From RGIG4079 sp045646905 (GTDB lineage Bacteria > Bacteroidota > Bacteroidia > Bacteroidales > Muribaculaceae): 64,000 bases of DNA. The DNA is taken from contig JAZRLP010000012.1 in the NCBI GenBank assembly GCA_045646905.1, positions 1-64,000 on the forward strand, written 5' to 3'. The notes under the pieces were generated by a model, which was not told where the DNA came from, did no database searches, and saw only the letters and a list, made by a program, of their open reading frames with translations. Each line of letters begins with the position of its first letter. Position 1 is the stretch's first letter. Both the position numbers and the translations under genes were made by a program. Positions 19,306 through 27,261 of this stretch are shown one piece after another.

Positions 19306-21024
19306 TCACTTTGTAACGCAATCGGGTTGTTCACCTTTCTCGCGAAATTCGCTATGGTATTCGTTGAGGATAGAGCGTATTGCTGTACCTATGCGTAGGT
19401 AGGATTTGCGGTCGAGGTTGGCAAGTGAGATGCGCACCGACCAATCGGGTCCAGCAAAGCCATCGCCATTTAACAGCACTACGGCAGTTTCGTTGGCAAG
19501 GCGTATTACAAAGTCGAGTGGTTCGTAGTTCTTGGCCAAATATTCACAAAACTCGTTGCCATAGATATGCTTTGCCCACACCATTATATCCATCTCCGAA
19601 TAATATCCGGCTCGCAATGGGTCGGGTTTGAGAGTGAAGCCTGTAGTTTTCCACAACGCATCAAGTCGGTTATTAATAATCGTTTGCATACGCGTTTTAT
19701 ACACATTTTCTCTATCAAGAAGCGAATATGCGGCGAAGAGCGACATTTGCACTTGCTGTGGAGTAGAGAGTCCGGCTGTGTGGTTAAGTGCTACCATACG
19801 ACTATCGGCCACCATGCGATCAATAAATTTCATCTTTTCGGGTTCAAGTGTCAATGAGCCGTAGCGAGTATTCAATGCTTTTTTGTCCTTGTCGCAAAGA
19901 TGCTCTATGAGTGCATCAAAGATATTTAACTGATTTAATGCAATTACAGCAAGTCGCCACCCAGTCGCACCAAAATATTTAGAGAATGAATAAACTGTCA
20001 TGGTGTTGTGAGGTAATCGATACATCAACGATTTAAAATCGGGGACAAATGTGCCATACACATCGTCGGTGATAATCATAAGATCGTGGTTGTCATTATG
20101 TACTACATCGGCAATGCGGTCTAATGCGTGCTGCGACAAAGTGTAAGATGGTGGATTGCTGGGATTTACCACACAAAGGAGTTTCACATCTTTATCACGC
20201 AATTTATCAATTTCCTCATCGGGATACTGCCAATAATGCAATCCATCTTCCTCTATCTTATTGGCACTGATATTCACCACATTAAACCCAAACCGTTCGA
20301 GATGAGGAATTTCAAGATAAGGAGTAAATACCGGTGTCATAATTGCGATGGTATCCCCTTTTTTGAGCAATCGATTTTCAAACAAAGAGTCAAATGCATA
20401 ACACATCGCAGCAGTGCCTCCCTCTACGGCAAATAGGTCATAAACCTTGCTCTTGCATTCGCAACCACAATCCTTGCCCTCGTTGCATTCACAATCATCA
20501 TCGCATTGGCAACCTCCCATTTCCTTTGCGAGATAATCACGCACCAATAGTTCGGTGCAATGAAGAATGCGGTCGGGTGTAGGATATTGGTCACCAATCA
20601 CAGCCTCGGCCCACTCATGAGCCACATCATTAGGATCTACATTGTGATTTACAATTAGATATTCAAATGCACCTCGCAACAATTCAGCACCATCATAATT
20701 GCGATGCACCTCAAGAAAAGTCCTAAAACGCTCGCCACTACCCTCCCGTGAAGGAATGCCAGCAATGCCGTCACCTACATCTTTGGTGAGATGACACTCT
20801 GCTAAAGCCCATTTTCCCAACAAAAAGAATGCTTCTCGTGGAGTTGTTGCCACCCAGTTGGGATTTCCTCTGCCTGCATTAAGAAATGTTGCCGACGATT
20901 TGCCTGCATCTTCTTGCGCCATAGCAATCAAGCGATTTTTTATCTCAAACGGACTCATTTTTTCAAGTTCTCGTTCAAATTTTCTTTTTTCTGTACAATT
21001 ACAGTTGCTTTTTTTATTTTCCAT
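19306..21024 (-). CDS. asdA: Aspartate 4-decarboxylase / aspartate aminotransferase (AsdA-type), with Cys-rich insert
   Basis: 572 residues, longer than the about 530-545 usual for this PLP fold-type I enzyme, which converts L-aspartate to L-alanine and CO2. Core motifs: NAGRGNPNW near residue 50, AVEGGTAAM near 200, VVNPSNPPS, DDVYG, and SFSKYFG with the PLP lysine at 349 followed by GWRLAV. Part of the extra length is residues 172-190, which contain seven cysteines in C-x-C pairs and many Asp/Glu; two more cysteines sit near the N-terminus (NCNC). This looks like a metal-binding or redox-sensitive insert next to the conserved GGTAA strand. It follows the broken aspT-like gene at 21070 on the same strand (45-nt gap). 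Confidence 0.92.
   Translation of the reverse strand: MENKKSNCNCTEKRKFERELEKMSPFEIKNRLIAMAQEDAGKSSATFLNAGRGNPNWVATTPREAFFLLGKWALAECHLTKDVGDGIAGIPSREGSGERFRTFLEVHRNYDGAELLRGAFEYLIVNHNVDPNDVAHEWAEAVIGDQYPTPDRILHCTELLVRDYLAKEMGGCQCDDDCECNEGKDCGCECKSKVYDLFAVEGGTAAMCYAFDSLFENRLLKKGDTIAIMTPVFTPYLEIPHLERFGFNVVNISANKIEEDGLHYWQYPDEEIDKLRDKDVKLLCVVNPSNPPSYTLSQHALDRIADVVHNDNHDLMIITDDVYGTFVPDFKSLMYRLPHNTMTVYSFSKYFGATGWRLAVIALNQLNIFDALIEHLCDKDKKALNTRYGSLTLEPEKMKFIDRMVADSRMVALNHTAGLSTPQQVQMSLFAAYSLLDRENVYKTRMQTIINNRLDALWKTTGFTLKPDPLRAGYYSEMDIMVWAKHIYGNEFCEYLAKNYEPLDFVIRLANETAVVLLNGDGFAGPDWSVRISLANLDRKSYLRIGTAIRSILNEYHSEFREKGEQPDCVTK
20455..20511 (-). other. Cys-rich insert coding segment in asdA
   Basis: Residues 172-190 of AsdA: cysteines at 172, 174, 178, 180, 186, 188 and 190, separated by acidic residues and glycines. 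The flanking residues (AKEMGG before, VYDLFAVEGGTAA after) read as normal AsdA sequence, so this is an insertion rather than a frameshift. Confidence 0.8.
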
Positions 21025-21030
21025 ACAATC

Positions 21031-21062
21031 TTTATTTATGAATTACGAATTATAAATTATGA
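21031..21062. repeat. Short AT-rich repeat (ATGAATTAyGAATTATAAATTATG type)
   Basis: A run of overlapping ATGAATTA/GAATTATAAATTATG words lies between asdA and the aspT-like gene. The same words recur at 42672-42703 upstream of the MFS gene, where GCATTATGAATTATGCATTATAAATTATG can be read in overlapping parts. It resembles a dispersed intergenic repeat. Confidence 0.5.
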
Positions 21063-21069
21063 ATCAACA

Positions 21070-22580
21070 TCACGCCATCATTAGCACAATGGCCACGCCC
21101 CAAAGAATCAACAATGTATTACCCACGGCATATGTCACAGTATAACCCATTGCTGGGATTGAACTTTGAAGTGAGTCTTGTATTGCACCGAGTGCTGCAG
21201 TTGTGGTGCGACCACCGGCACAACAACCAAGATTTATAGCAGGATGAAATTTGAATATCTTTGCTCCCATCCACAACCCAACAAATAGAGGTATTGATGT
21301 AGCAAGCACTCCAGCCACAAAGAGCATAAAACCAACCTTTTCAATACCTTGAATAAATGTAGGGCCGGCTGTGATACCCACTACTGCGATAAACATATTC
21401 AACCCAAGGTTATTAAGAATCCAAAGTGCCGGTTGCGGAATGCCTCCAAATGTGGGGCGTTTTGAACGAAGCCAACCAAATACCAATCCAGCAATCAACG
21501 CGCCACCGCTTGTGCTGAGACTAATGGGTACTCCACCGAGGTGCAAGGTCAAAGCACCAATGATTCCTCCTATTACAATACCCAATCCCACAAACACCAG
21601 GTCGGTTTGATTAGTTGGGCGATCTACATACCCCATTTGAGGCGCAGCGGCATTTACTTCACGCGCAAGTCCGTTGATAGTGACTATATCACCTGCGCAC
21701 AATTCGGTTTGAGCAAGCACTGGAATCTCAACACCACCACGGCTGATGCTTTTAACTATCACGCCCGTCATAAATGGTTTCATGCGTAATTGGTCAACAG
21801 TAATACCATCAACAGTCTTTTTGGTCAACATCACTCTCACCTGTTCCATGGGGAATGATAGCAATTCATTATCGGCAACTTCAGGGCCAATCCAACTTTC
21901 ATCTTGAATCACATATTCACGACGTCCACTCAACACGATTTCATCACCTTTTTTCACCTTCATAGTAAAATAGGGCTCTACAATCTTGCCATCGATACGC
22001 AATCGTTCTACAAACACACGGCGATTCATCTTCTTGACATACGCCTCAATTTCAGCCACAGTGCGCGAGGTGTCAAAATAAGACGACTCGGCACGATAGG
22101 CACGAAAAACAACCTGGCGATTTGAATCGATATAGGCAGGGTCATTTGCAATGCTACTTTGGTTAAGTTGCAAAGCAAGTTGTGCCGTTTGTTTTTTCAC
22201 ATTTTCCAATCCGCCAAGCAATCGAGGGCCAATATTTCCAAGAATATATGCCGAGCCAATTGTCCCAAAGATATATGTTACAGCATAACACACCGGAATC
22301 ATATCGGTCCACATCTTTTTATCGGCAGCCGATGCATTGAGCGTGGAAATAGTATCACCTCCCACACCTATTACTGCCGAAATAGTTTGAGCACCACTCA
22401 ACAATCCAGCGGCCTCTCCGGGCGAATAGCCAAATAGTTTAGCTATAACAAAAGTTACCACCAGACACACCACACACAATGCTACTGCAAACCCCACTTG
22501 TTTCAACCCCGAGCCTCGCAACGAGCGAAAGATATCGCCAATGAGGGATATTCTCTAAACAAATTAACTACTACTTCCAT
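21070..22580 (-). pseudogene. aspT: Aspartate:alanine antiporter (AspT-like), disrupted by an internal out-of-frame deletion
   Basis: From the ATG at 22580 the frame reads MEVVVNLFREYPSLAI, a typical AspT N-terminus, then after about nine aberrant residues hits a TGA near 22505. The remaining body (IFRSLRGSGLKQVGF onward, about 485 residues) continues in another frame from about 22530. The about 65-80 residues normally lying between these points, covering the first two or three membrane helices, are missing. The rest keeps two RCK/TrkA_C-like regulatory segments and the C-terminal membrane half (FHPAINLGCCAGGRTTT). An in-frame TTG at 22521 is an internal Leu of the original gene, not a convincing start. 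The product would have exchanged aspartate for alanine in partnership with AsdA. Sequencing or assembly error is possible but cannot explain loss of about 200 bp. Confidence 0.8.
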
Positions 22581-22682
22581 AATATACACTTTTTACAATA
22601 AAATTTATTTACTGAAGCAAAAACACCCACACACTATCAATAGTTTCCAAAATCACATCTTTTAACCCAACAAAAATCAAAA

Positions 22683-22729
22683 CAAATCTAAAAAATTGGT
22701 CACAAATCCAAAAAAAAGCCGTAACTTTG
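22683..22729. promoter_or_regulatory. Divergent promoter region aspT-like / DASS symporter
   Basis: TAACTTTG at 22722-22729 (plus strand) is a good -7 box for the symporter, with TTGG 22 nt upstream. On the minus strand TAGATTTG (22690-22683) fits a -7 box for the aspT-asdA pair. Both leave leaders of about 100 nt. Confidence 0.5.
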
Positions 22730-22830
22730 CACTCGTTTTTGCCACCCTCCCTGTTGCGACAACGTTAAAGGGTGTAAATCAGAGATTTATTGTAATTTCA
22801 GAACAAAAACTATTAATTAATATATATATT

Positions 22831-24351
22831 ATGTTTAAACGATTTCATGGTTCGCATTTGATGGAGGCGCTTCAACGCCAAAAACTCCAAAAATTATTGT
22901 CAACCGAGCTATTGGCTTCACGCCTCACAAAAATCCTCATTGCCTCAATCACTATGATTGTCCTATGGGCTATCCCAACAACATCATTCGGCATTGAAGG
23001 TCTCACTTTAGTAGAACAACGTGTAATTGCAATCTTCGCATTTGCAACTTTGATGTGGGTATTCAACGCAATCCCAGCATGGACCACCTCAACATTTGTG
23101 GTTGTATTGTTGCTTTTTGCCACATCCGACAGTAGTTTGTGGTTCTTCCGCGAAGGTATCGCACCCGAAACTTTGGGAACGCTCACAAGCTACAAATCAT
23201 TGATGGCTTGTTTTGCCGACCCTATCATCATGCTTTTCATTGGTGGTTTCATCATCGCTATTGCTGCCACTAAAACAGGTCTTGATGTCAAGCTTGCCAA
23301 AGTGATGTTAAAGCCTTTCGGCACTCAATCAAAATATGTATTATTAGGGTTCATCACTGTTACTGCTGTATTTTCAATGTTCTTGAGCAACACTGCAACA
23401 GCTGCTATGATGCTCACATTCTTGGCTCCTGTGCTTAAAGCACTTCCTGCCGATGGTAAAGGTAAAATTGGCTTGGCTCTTGCAATTCCAGTTGCAGCCA
23501 ACATTGGTGGTATGGGTACTCCTATCGGTACACCTCCTAACGCAATCGCTTTGAAATATCTCAACGATCCCGAAGGTATGAACATGAACATCGGTTTTGG
23601 TGAATGGATGGCATTCATGATTCCTTTCACTCTTCTCCTTGTGTTCATCTCATGGGTAGTGTTATTGAAATTATTCCCATTCAAACAAAAAACTATCCAC
23701 CTCGACATTAAAGGTGAAGCTAAAAAAGACTGGCGTTCAATCACCGTTTATGTAGTATTTGCCTTGACAGTAGTCCTTTGGGTATTCGATAAAGTTACTG
23801 GTGTAAACTCTAATGTAGTGGCAATGCTCCCTGTGGGTGTATTCTGTATCATCGGCGTTATTACTCGTCGCGACCTTGAAGAAATTAGCTGGGGTGTGCT
23901 TTGGATGGTAGCCGGTGGTTTTGCTCTTGGTGTAGCATTAAACCAAACTGGCTTAGCAACTCACATCATCTCATCAATTCCATTCGACACCTGGTCACCA
24001 ATCCTCGTAATTATCGGTTCAGGCCTCATCTGCTACGCAATGGCCAACTTCATCTCTCACACAGCGACAGCCAACCTTTTGGTTCCAATCTTGGCAGTAG
24101 CAGGTGGTAGTATGGCTACCCAATTGGCTCCACTCGGTGGCGTATCAACATTGTTGATTGGTGTTGCTATCGGATCTTCTTTAGGTATGATTCTTCCTAT
24201 TTCAACACCTCCCAATGCAATGGCTCAAGCAACTGGCTTGATTCAAGAAAAAGATATGGCCAAAGTTGGTATTATCATGGGCGTTGTTGGTCTTGTGATT
24301 GGTTACATCATGCTCATCGTTCTCGGTTCTAACGGATTTATTGGTGGATAA
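22831..24351 (+). CDS. DASS (SLC13) family sodium:dicarboxylate symporter
   Basis: 506 residues from the ATG at 22831; upstream in-frame codons start before or inside the promoter and are rejected. An inner-membrane carrier with about 11-12 hydrophobic segments. The two DASS signature regions are present: FLSNTATAAMM with GTPPNAIALKY in the first half, and ISHTATANLLVP with ISTPPNAMAQATG in the second. The likely substrates are C4-dicarboxylates such as succinate, malate or fumarate with Na+ co-transport. It is next to asdA/aspT and directly upstream of a porin, so the region probably handles dicarboxylates. A terminator separates it from the porin gene. Confidence 0.92.
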   Translation: MFKRFHGSHLMEALQRQKLQKLLSTELLASRLTKILIASITMIVLWAIPTTSFGIEGLTLVEQRVIAIFAFATLMWVFNAIPAWTTSTFVVVLLLFATSDSSLWFFREGIAPETLGTLTSYKSLMACFADPIIMLFIGGFIIAIAATKTGLDVKLAKVMLKPFGTQSKYVLLGFITVTAVFSMFLSNTATAAMMLTFLAPVLKALPADGKGKIGLALAIPVAANIGGMGTPIGTPPNAIALKYLNDPEGMNMNIGFGEWMAFMIPFTLLLVFISWVVLLKLFPFKQKTIHLDIKGEAKKDWRSITVYVVFALTVVLWVFDKVTGVNSNVVAMLPVGVFCIIGVITRRDLEEISWGVLWMVAGGFALGVALNQTGLATHIISSIPFDTWSPILVIIGSGLICYAMANFISHTATANLLVPILAVAGGSMATQLAPLGGVSTLLIGVAIGSSLGMILPISTPPNAMAQATGLIQEKDMAKVGIIMGVVGLVIGYIMLIVLGSNGFIGG

Positions 24352-24372
24352 CATTTAAATTAACTATACAAA

Positions 24373-24408
24373 AGAAGCTGTTTCATTTATCGTTACAGCT
24401 TCTTTTTA
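24373..24408 (+). terminator. Terminator between DASS symporter and porin
   Basis: AGAAGCTGT (24373-24381) pairs with ACAGCTTCT (24395-24403) and is followed by TTTT. Some read-through into the porin gene 15 nt later is possible, which would set a porin/symporter ratio. Confidence 0.8.
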
Positions 24409-24422
24409 TTTTTGCTTTAATT

Positions 24423-25670
24423 ATGAAAAAATTATTTTTACTACTTTCTCTTTCTCTCATCGCATTCAACAGCATTGCCGAGGAAGTAGAATCAAAAAAT
24501 GGCTTTAAATTAAAAATCTATGGCCAAGTGCGTGCCGACTTGTTTTATAACACTCGCGCCAATGTAGAAAGCGTTGACGGCCTATTCTACAGCTACCCTA
24601 TGGACATCAAATTAGATGCAGAAGGCAATGACCTCAACGACCAAGACAACAGCAATTTCTATCTTTTATACTCTCGTCTTGGGCTTGATGTAAACGGGCC
24701 TAAATTGGGCAGCGCAAAGACATCGGCAAAGATTGAATTTGACTTCCGTGGCTCAGGTACTACCCTTTCACTCATTCGCCTACGCCACGCTTATTTCAAT
24801 TTCAACTGGGGCAAATCATCGGTTCTTGCTGGTCAAACATGGCACCCATTCTTTGGCGAGGTATCACCACAAATGCTCAACCTCAACACTGGCGCGCCAT
24901 TCCAACCATTTAGCCGCGCCCCACAAGTGCGTTATCGTTTCAATCACAAAGGGCTTCAACTCACAGCGTCGGCAGTGTGGCAATCGCAATTCCTATCTGT
25001 TGGTCCTGACGAAAATGATAACACCAAGAGCGTAAAAAGCAACAAATATATCAAAAATAGTTGTGTCCCCGAAATTCATTTTGGTGCCGACTATAAAACA
25101 AGTAACCTCATCGTAGGTGCTGGTGCCGACATGACTTCGCTCGTGCCTCGCACTCAAGCCACAGTCAATGGCAATACCTATAAAGTAGATGAACGCATCA
25201 CCTCGGTTTCGGGCGAAATTCACGCTAAATACACCACTCCTATGTGGCAATTTGCAGCAAAAAGCACCCTCGCATCTAACCTCACACAGACATCTATGCT
25301 TGGTGGTTACGGTGTGTGCGACATTGACCCCATTACCGGCCAACAATCATATACCCCTACCTACAACTCGTCATCGTGGATAAACATAGTGTGGGGTAAG
25401 AAATGGAAAGTAGGAGTATTTGGTGGCTACATGAAAAACCTCGGCACAACCAAAGAAGTATCAAGCCTCATTGGAACAGGTGTTGATGTTGACCAAATCG
25501 TTTGTGGTTCGGCCGAAGTTACCTACAACCTCCCACACTGGCGTTTTGGCGTTGAATATAACTACACTACAGCATGGTATGGCGACCTCAACAAAGCCAA
25601 TGGTAAAATCATCAACACACATTCTGTAGACAATCATCGTGCCGTTGCCTCTGCTACATTTATGTTCTAA
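24423..25670 (+). CDS. Outer-membrane porin (DcaP/OprO-like barrel)
   Basis: 415 residues. A signal peptide (MKKLFLLLSLSLIAFNSIAE) precedes an opening strand with FKLKIYGQVRADLFYNTR and a LYSRLGLDV strand, both typical of general and DcaP-like diffusion porins. Regular beta-strands with aromatic girdles continue to the C-terminal RAVASATFMF, ending in Phe as expected for a barrel recognised by the BAM machinery. There is no TonB box. Its position just behind a dicarboxylate symporter suggests it admits the same anionic substrates through the outer membrane (inference). It ends in a terminator at 25695. Confidence 0.85.
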   Translation: MKKLFLLLSLSLIAFNSIAEEVESKNGFKLKIYGQVRADLFYNTRANVESVDGLFYSYPMDIKLDAEGNDLNDQDNSNFYLLYSRLGLDVNGPKLGSAKTSAKIEFDFRGSGTTLSLIRLRHAYFNFNWGKSSVLAGQTWHPFFGEVSPQMLNLNTGAPFQPFSRAPQVRYRFNHKGLQLTASAVWQSQFLSVGPDENDNTKSVKSNKYIKNSCVPEIHFGADYKTSNLIVGAGADMTSLVPRTQATVNGNTYKVDERITSVSGEIHAKYTTPMWQFAAKSTLASNLTQTSMLGGYGVCDIDPITGQQSYTPTYNSSSWINIVWGKKWKVGVFGGYMKNLGTTKEVSSLIGTGVDVDQIVCGSAEVTYNLPHWRFGVEYNYTTAWYGDLNKANGKIINTHSVDNHRAVASATFMF

Positions 25671-25694
25671 ACAACAATATAAAACAACACTCAA

Positions 25695-25728
25695 AATCTC
25701 AACCGCATTAGCGATTGAGATTTTTTTG
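25695..25728 (+). terminator. Terminator after porin gene
   Basis: AATCTCAA (25695-25702) and TTGAGATT (25715-25722) flank a 12-nt loop and are followed by a run of T. Confidence 0.8.
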
Positions 25729-25782
25729 TAATTATAATCCTTTTGAATTATCGTTTATTCTTATTTTAATTTAACGATATTC

Positions 25783-26799
25783 TTACTTCTCCTCTATATC
25801 TTTTAAACTATCAATAGCTTCGTCTAATCCTTGCTCTGCTGCTTTGCGAGCCCATTTCACCGCTTCGGCATAGTTTTCCGGAACCCCAAAACCTTTGTAA
25901 TAGCAATACCCAAGAGCAAATTGCGCTTCGGCTAATCCTTGCTCGGCTGCTTTGCGAAACCATTTCACTGCTTCGGTGAAGTCTTCCGGCACCCCATAGC
26001 CTTTAGCATAGCAATTCCCAAGTATATATTGCGCATTGGCATGTCCTTGCTCTGCTGCTTCGAGAACCCATCTCACTGCTTCTTCATATCCTTGCTCTGC
26101 CGCTTTACAATACCATTTCACTGCTTCGGCGTCGTCTTCCGGCACTCCATAGCCTTTAGCATAGCACTCCCCAAGTGCATATTGCGCTTCGGCATCTCCT
26201 TGCTCTGCTGCTTTGCGAAACCATTTCACTGCTTCGGTGAAGTCTTCCGGCACCCCATAGCCTTTAGCATAGCACCCCCCAAGTGCATATTGCGCTTCGA
26301 CAAGTCCTTGCTCTGCTGCTTTGCGTAACCATTTCACTGCTTCGGTGAAGTCTTCCGGCACCTCATAGCCTTTAGCATAGCACACCCCAAGAGCAAATTG
26401 CGCTTCGGCTAATCCTTGCTCGGCTGCTTTGCGAAACCATTTCACTGCTTCGGTGAAGTCTTCCGGCACTCCATAGCCTTCAAAATAGCACATCCCAAGT
26501 AGGAATTGCGCTTTGGCATGTCCTTGCTCTGCTGCTTTGCGAAACCATTTCACCGCTTCGGCGTCGTCTTCCGGCACTCCATAGCCTTCAAGATAGCACT
26601 CCCCAAGAGCAAATTGTGCTTCGGCTTGTCCTTGATTCGCAGCTTTGCGATACCATTTTACTGCTTCTGTATAATTTCCCGCCTTATAATAATTCACTCC
26701 TTTATTAAAATTCTGTTCGGCTGTTTGAGCCGAAATGACTTTACAAGAGAACAATAATGATAATACCAAAAGTACCAATTTTAAATTTTGCATACACAT
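25783..26799 (-). CDS. Secreted Sel1-like repeat protein
   Basis: 338 residues from the ATG at 26799 (an ATG two codons later is equally possible; the longer frame to 26871 has no signal sequence at its start). A signal peptide (LKLVLLVLSLLFSCKVISAQ) is followed by about eight Sel1/TPR-like repeats of 36 residues with the consensus EAVKWFRKAAEQGxAxAQ-x-LGxCYxxGYGVPED. The repeats are nearly identical at DNA level, except one shortened 15-residue unit (YEEAVRWVLEAAEQG) in the middle. Sel1 proteins are protein-protein adaptors; this one would be periplasmic. The gene sits behind a long structured leader (26883-27060) and its own promoter at 27118. Confidence 0.88.
   Translation of the reverse strand: MCMQNLKLVLLVLSLLFSCKVISAQTAEQNFNKGVNYYKAGNYTEAVKWYRKAANQGQAEAQFALGECYLEGYGVPEDDAEAVKWFRKAAEQGHAKAQFLLGMCYFEGYGVPEDFTEAVKWFRKAAEQGLAEAQFALGVCYAKGYEVPEDFTEAVKWLRKAAEQGLVEAQYALGGCYAKGYGVPEDFTEAVKWFRKAAEQGDAEAQYALGECYAKGYGVPEDDAEAVKWYCKAAEQGYEEAVRWVLEAAEQGHANAQYILGNCYAKGYGVPEDFTEAVKWFRKAAEQGLAEAQFALGYCYYKGFGVPENYAEAVKWARKAAEQGLDEAIDSLKDIEEK
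25840..26660. repeat. 108-bp tandem repeats encoding Sel1 units
   Basis: Phrases such as CATTTCACTGCTTCGG and GTCTTCCGGCACyCCATAGCC recur about every 108 bp across the gene. The near-identity suggests recent expansion or gene conversion and makes copy-number change likely. Confidence 0.85.
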
Positions 26800-26882
26800 G
26801 TTATTTTGTGTGCCTCCTACGTCCCCTAATTTGGCATTAAAATTATTTATAAAACAGAAAGCGTAGGACATTGTTCAGTCTA

Positions 26883-27060
26883 TTTCATCTGAGGCATCGC
26901 CAAACGCCCAATCGGTAATAAACAGTCCACTCCCACGCTTTATCGAATATCTCGACCCTTTTAGGGAAATGGATATACGACAAACATGAACGTCTTAAAC
27001 TGCTTAACCCTACCGATTAAAATTTGGCGAATTTCAGATGAAGGATAAAGCTAAAAACGC
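26883..27060 (-). ncRNA. Structured leader RNA, copy 1 (upstream of the Sel1 gene)
   Basis: Three nested complementary pairs close a multi-branched structure: TTCATCTGA (26884-26892) with TCAGATGAA (27034-27042), CGCCAAA (26898-26904) with TTTGGCG (27023-27029), and AATCGGTA (26910-26917) with TACCGATT (27011-27018). On the minus strand it begins AAGCGTTTTTAGCTTTATCC and would form the leader of the Sel1 transcript started at the TATCTTTG box at 27118. Copy 2 (45217-45360) shares the first about 28 nt and the pairing layout but with different paired sequences. The strand assignment rests on the promoter and gene position. Translations of such elements seem familiar to me as spurious hypothetical proteins in Bacteroidales, hinting at a dispersed family. 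Confidence 0.65.
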
Positions 27061-27117
27061 TTCCTAAATATATCTCCTATGGAAAAGGACAACTCTTTGC
27101 CTCCCATAAGATTGATG

Positions 27118-27125
27118 CAAAGATA
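27118..27125 (-). promoter_or_regulatory. -7 promoter box for leader RNA/Sel1 gene
   Basis: TATCTTTG on the minus strand, in a stretch of TTTGCAT words. It predicts transcription from about 27111 through the structured leader, giving a 5' leader of about 310 nt. Confidence 0.6.
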
Positions 27126-27189
27126 ATGCAAGCAAAATGCAAATGCAAGAAAAAAACGAAGTTTTTAACTATCCTTCTAATTAAGCACA

Positions 27190-27222
27190 AAAGCGAGCAA
27201 CCCTGCATGGATTGCTCGCTTT
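27190..27222 (-). terminator. Terminator after propeller/CUB protein gene
   Basis: AAAGCGAGCAA (27190-27200) and TTGCTCGCTTT (27212-27222) form a perfect 11-bp stem, 40 nt after the stop of the minus-strand gene at 27262. Confidence 0.85.
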
Positions 27223-27261
27223 GTTATTGAGAACAATGAGAGATTATCTCTCAATATTCAA

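Noticed and set aside
22521..22523. TTG start for a shortened but functional AspT-like transporter
   Set aside because: The TTG matches an internal leucine of the RGSGLKQ region, and the product would lack the first membrane helices, so a functional start there is unlikely.
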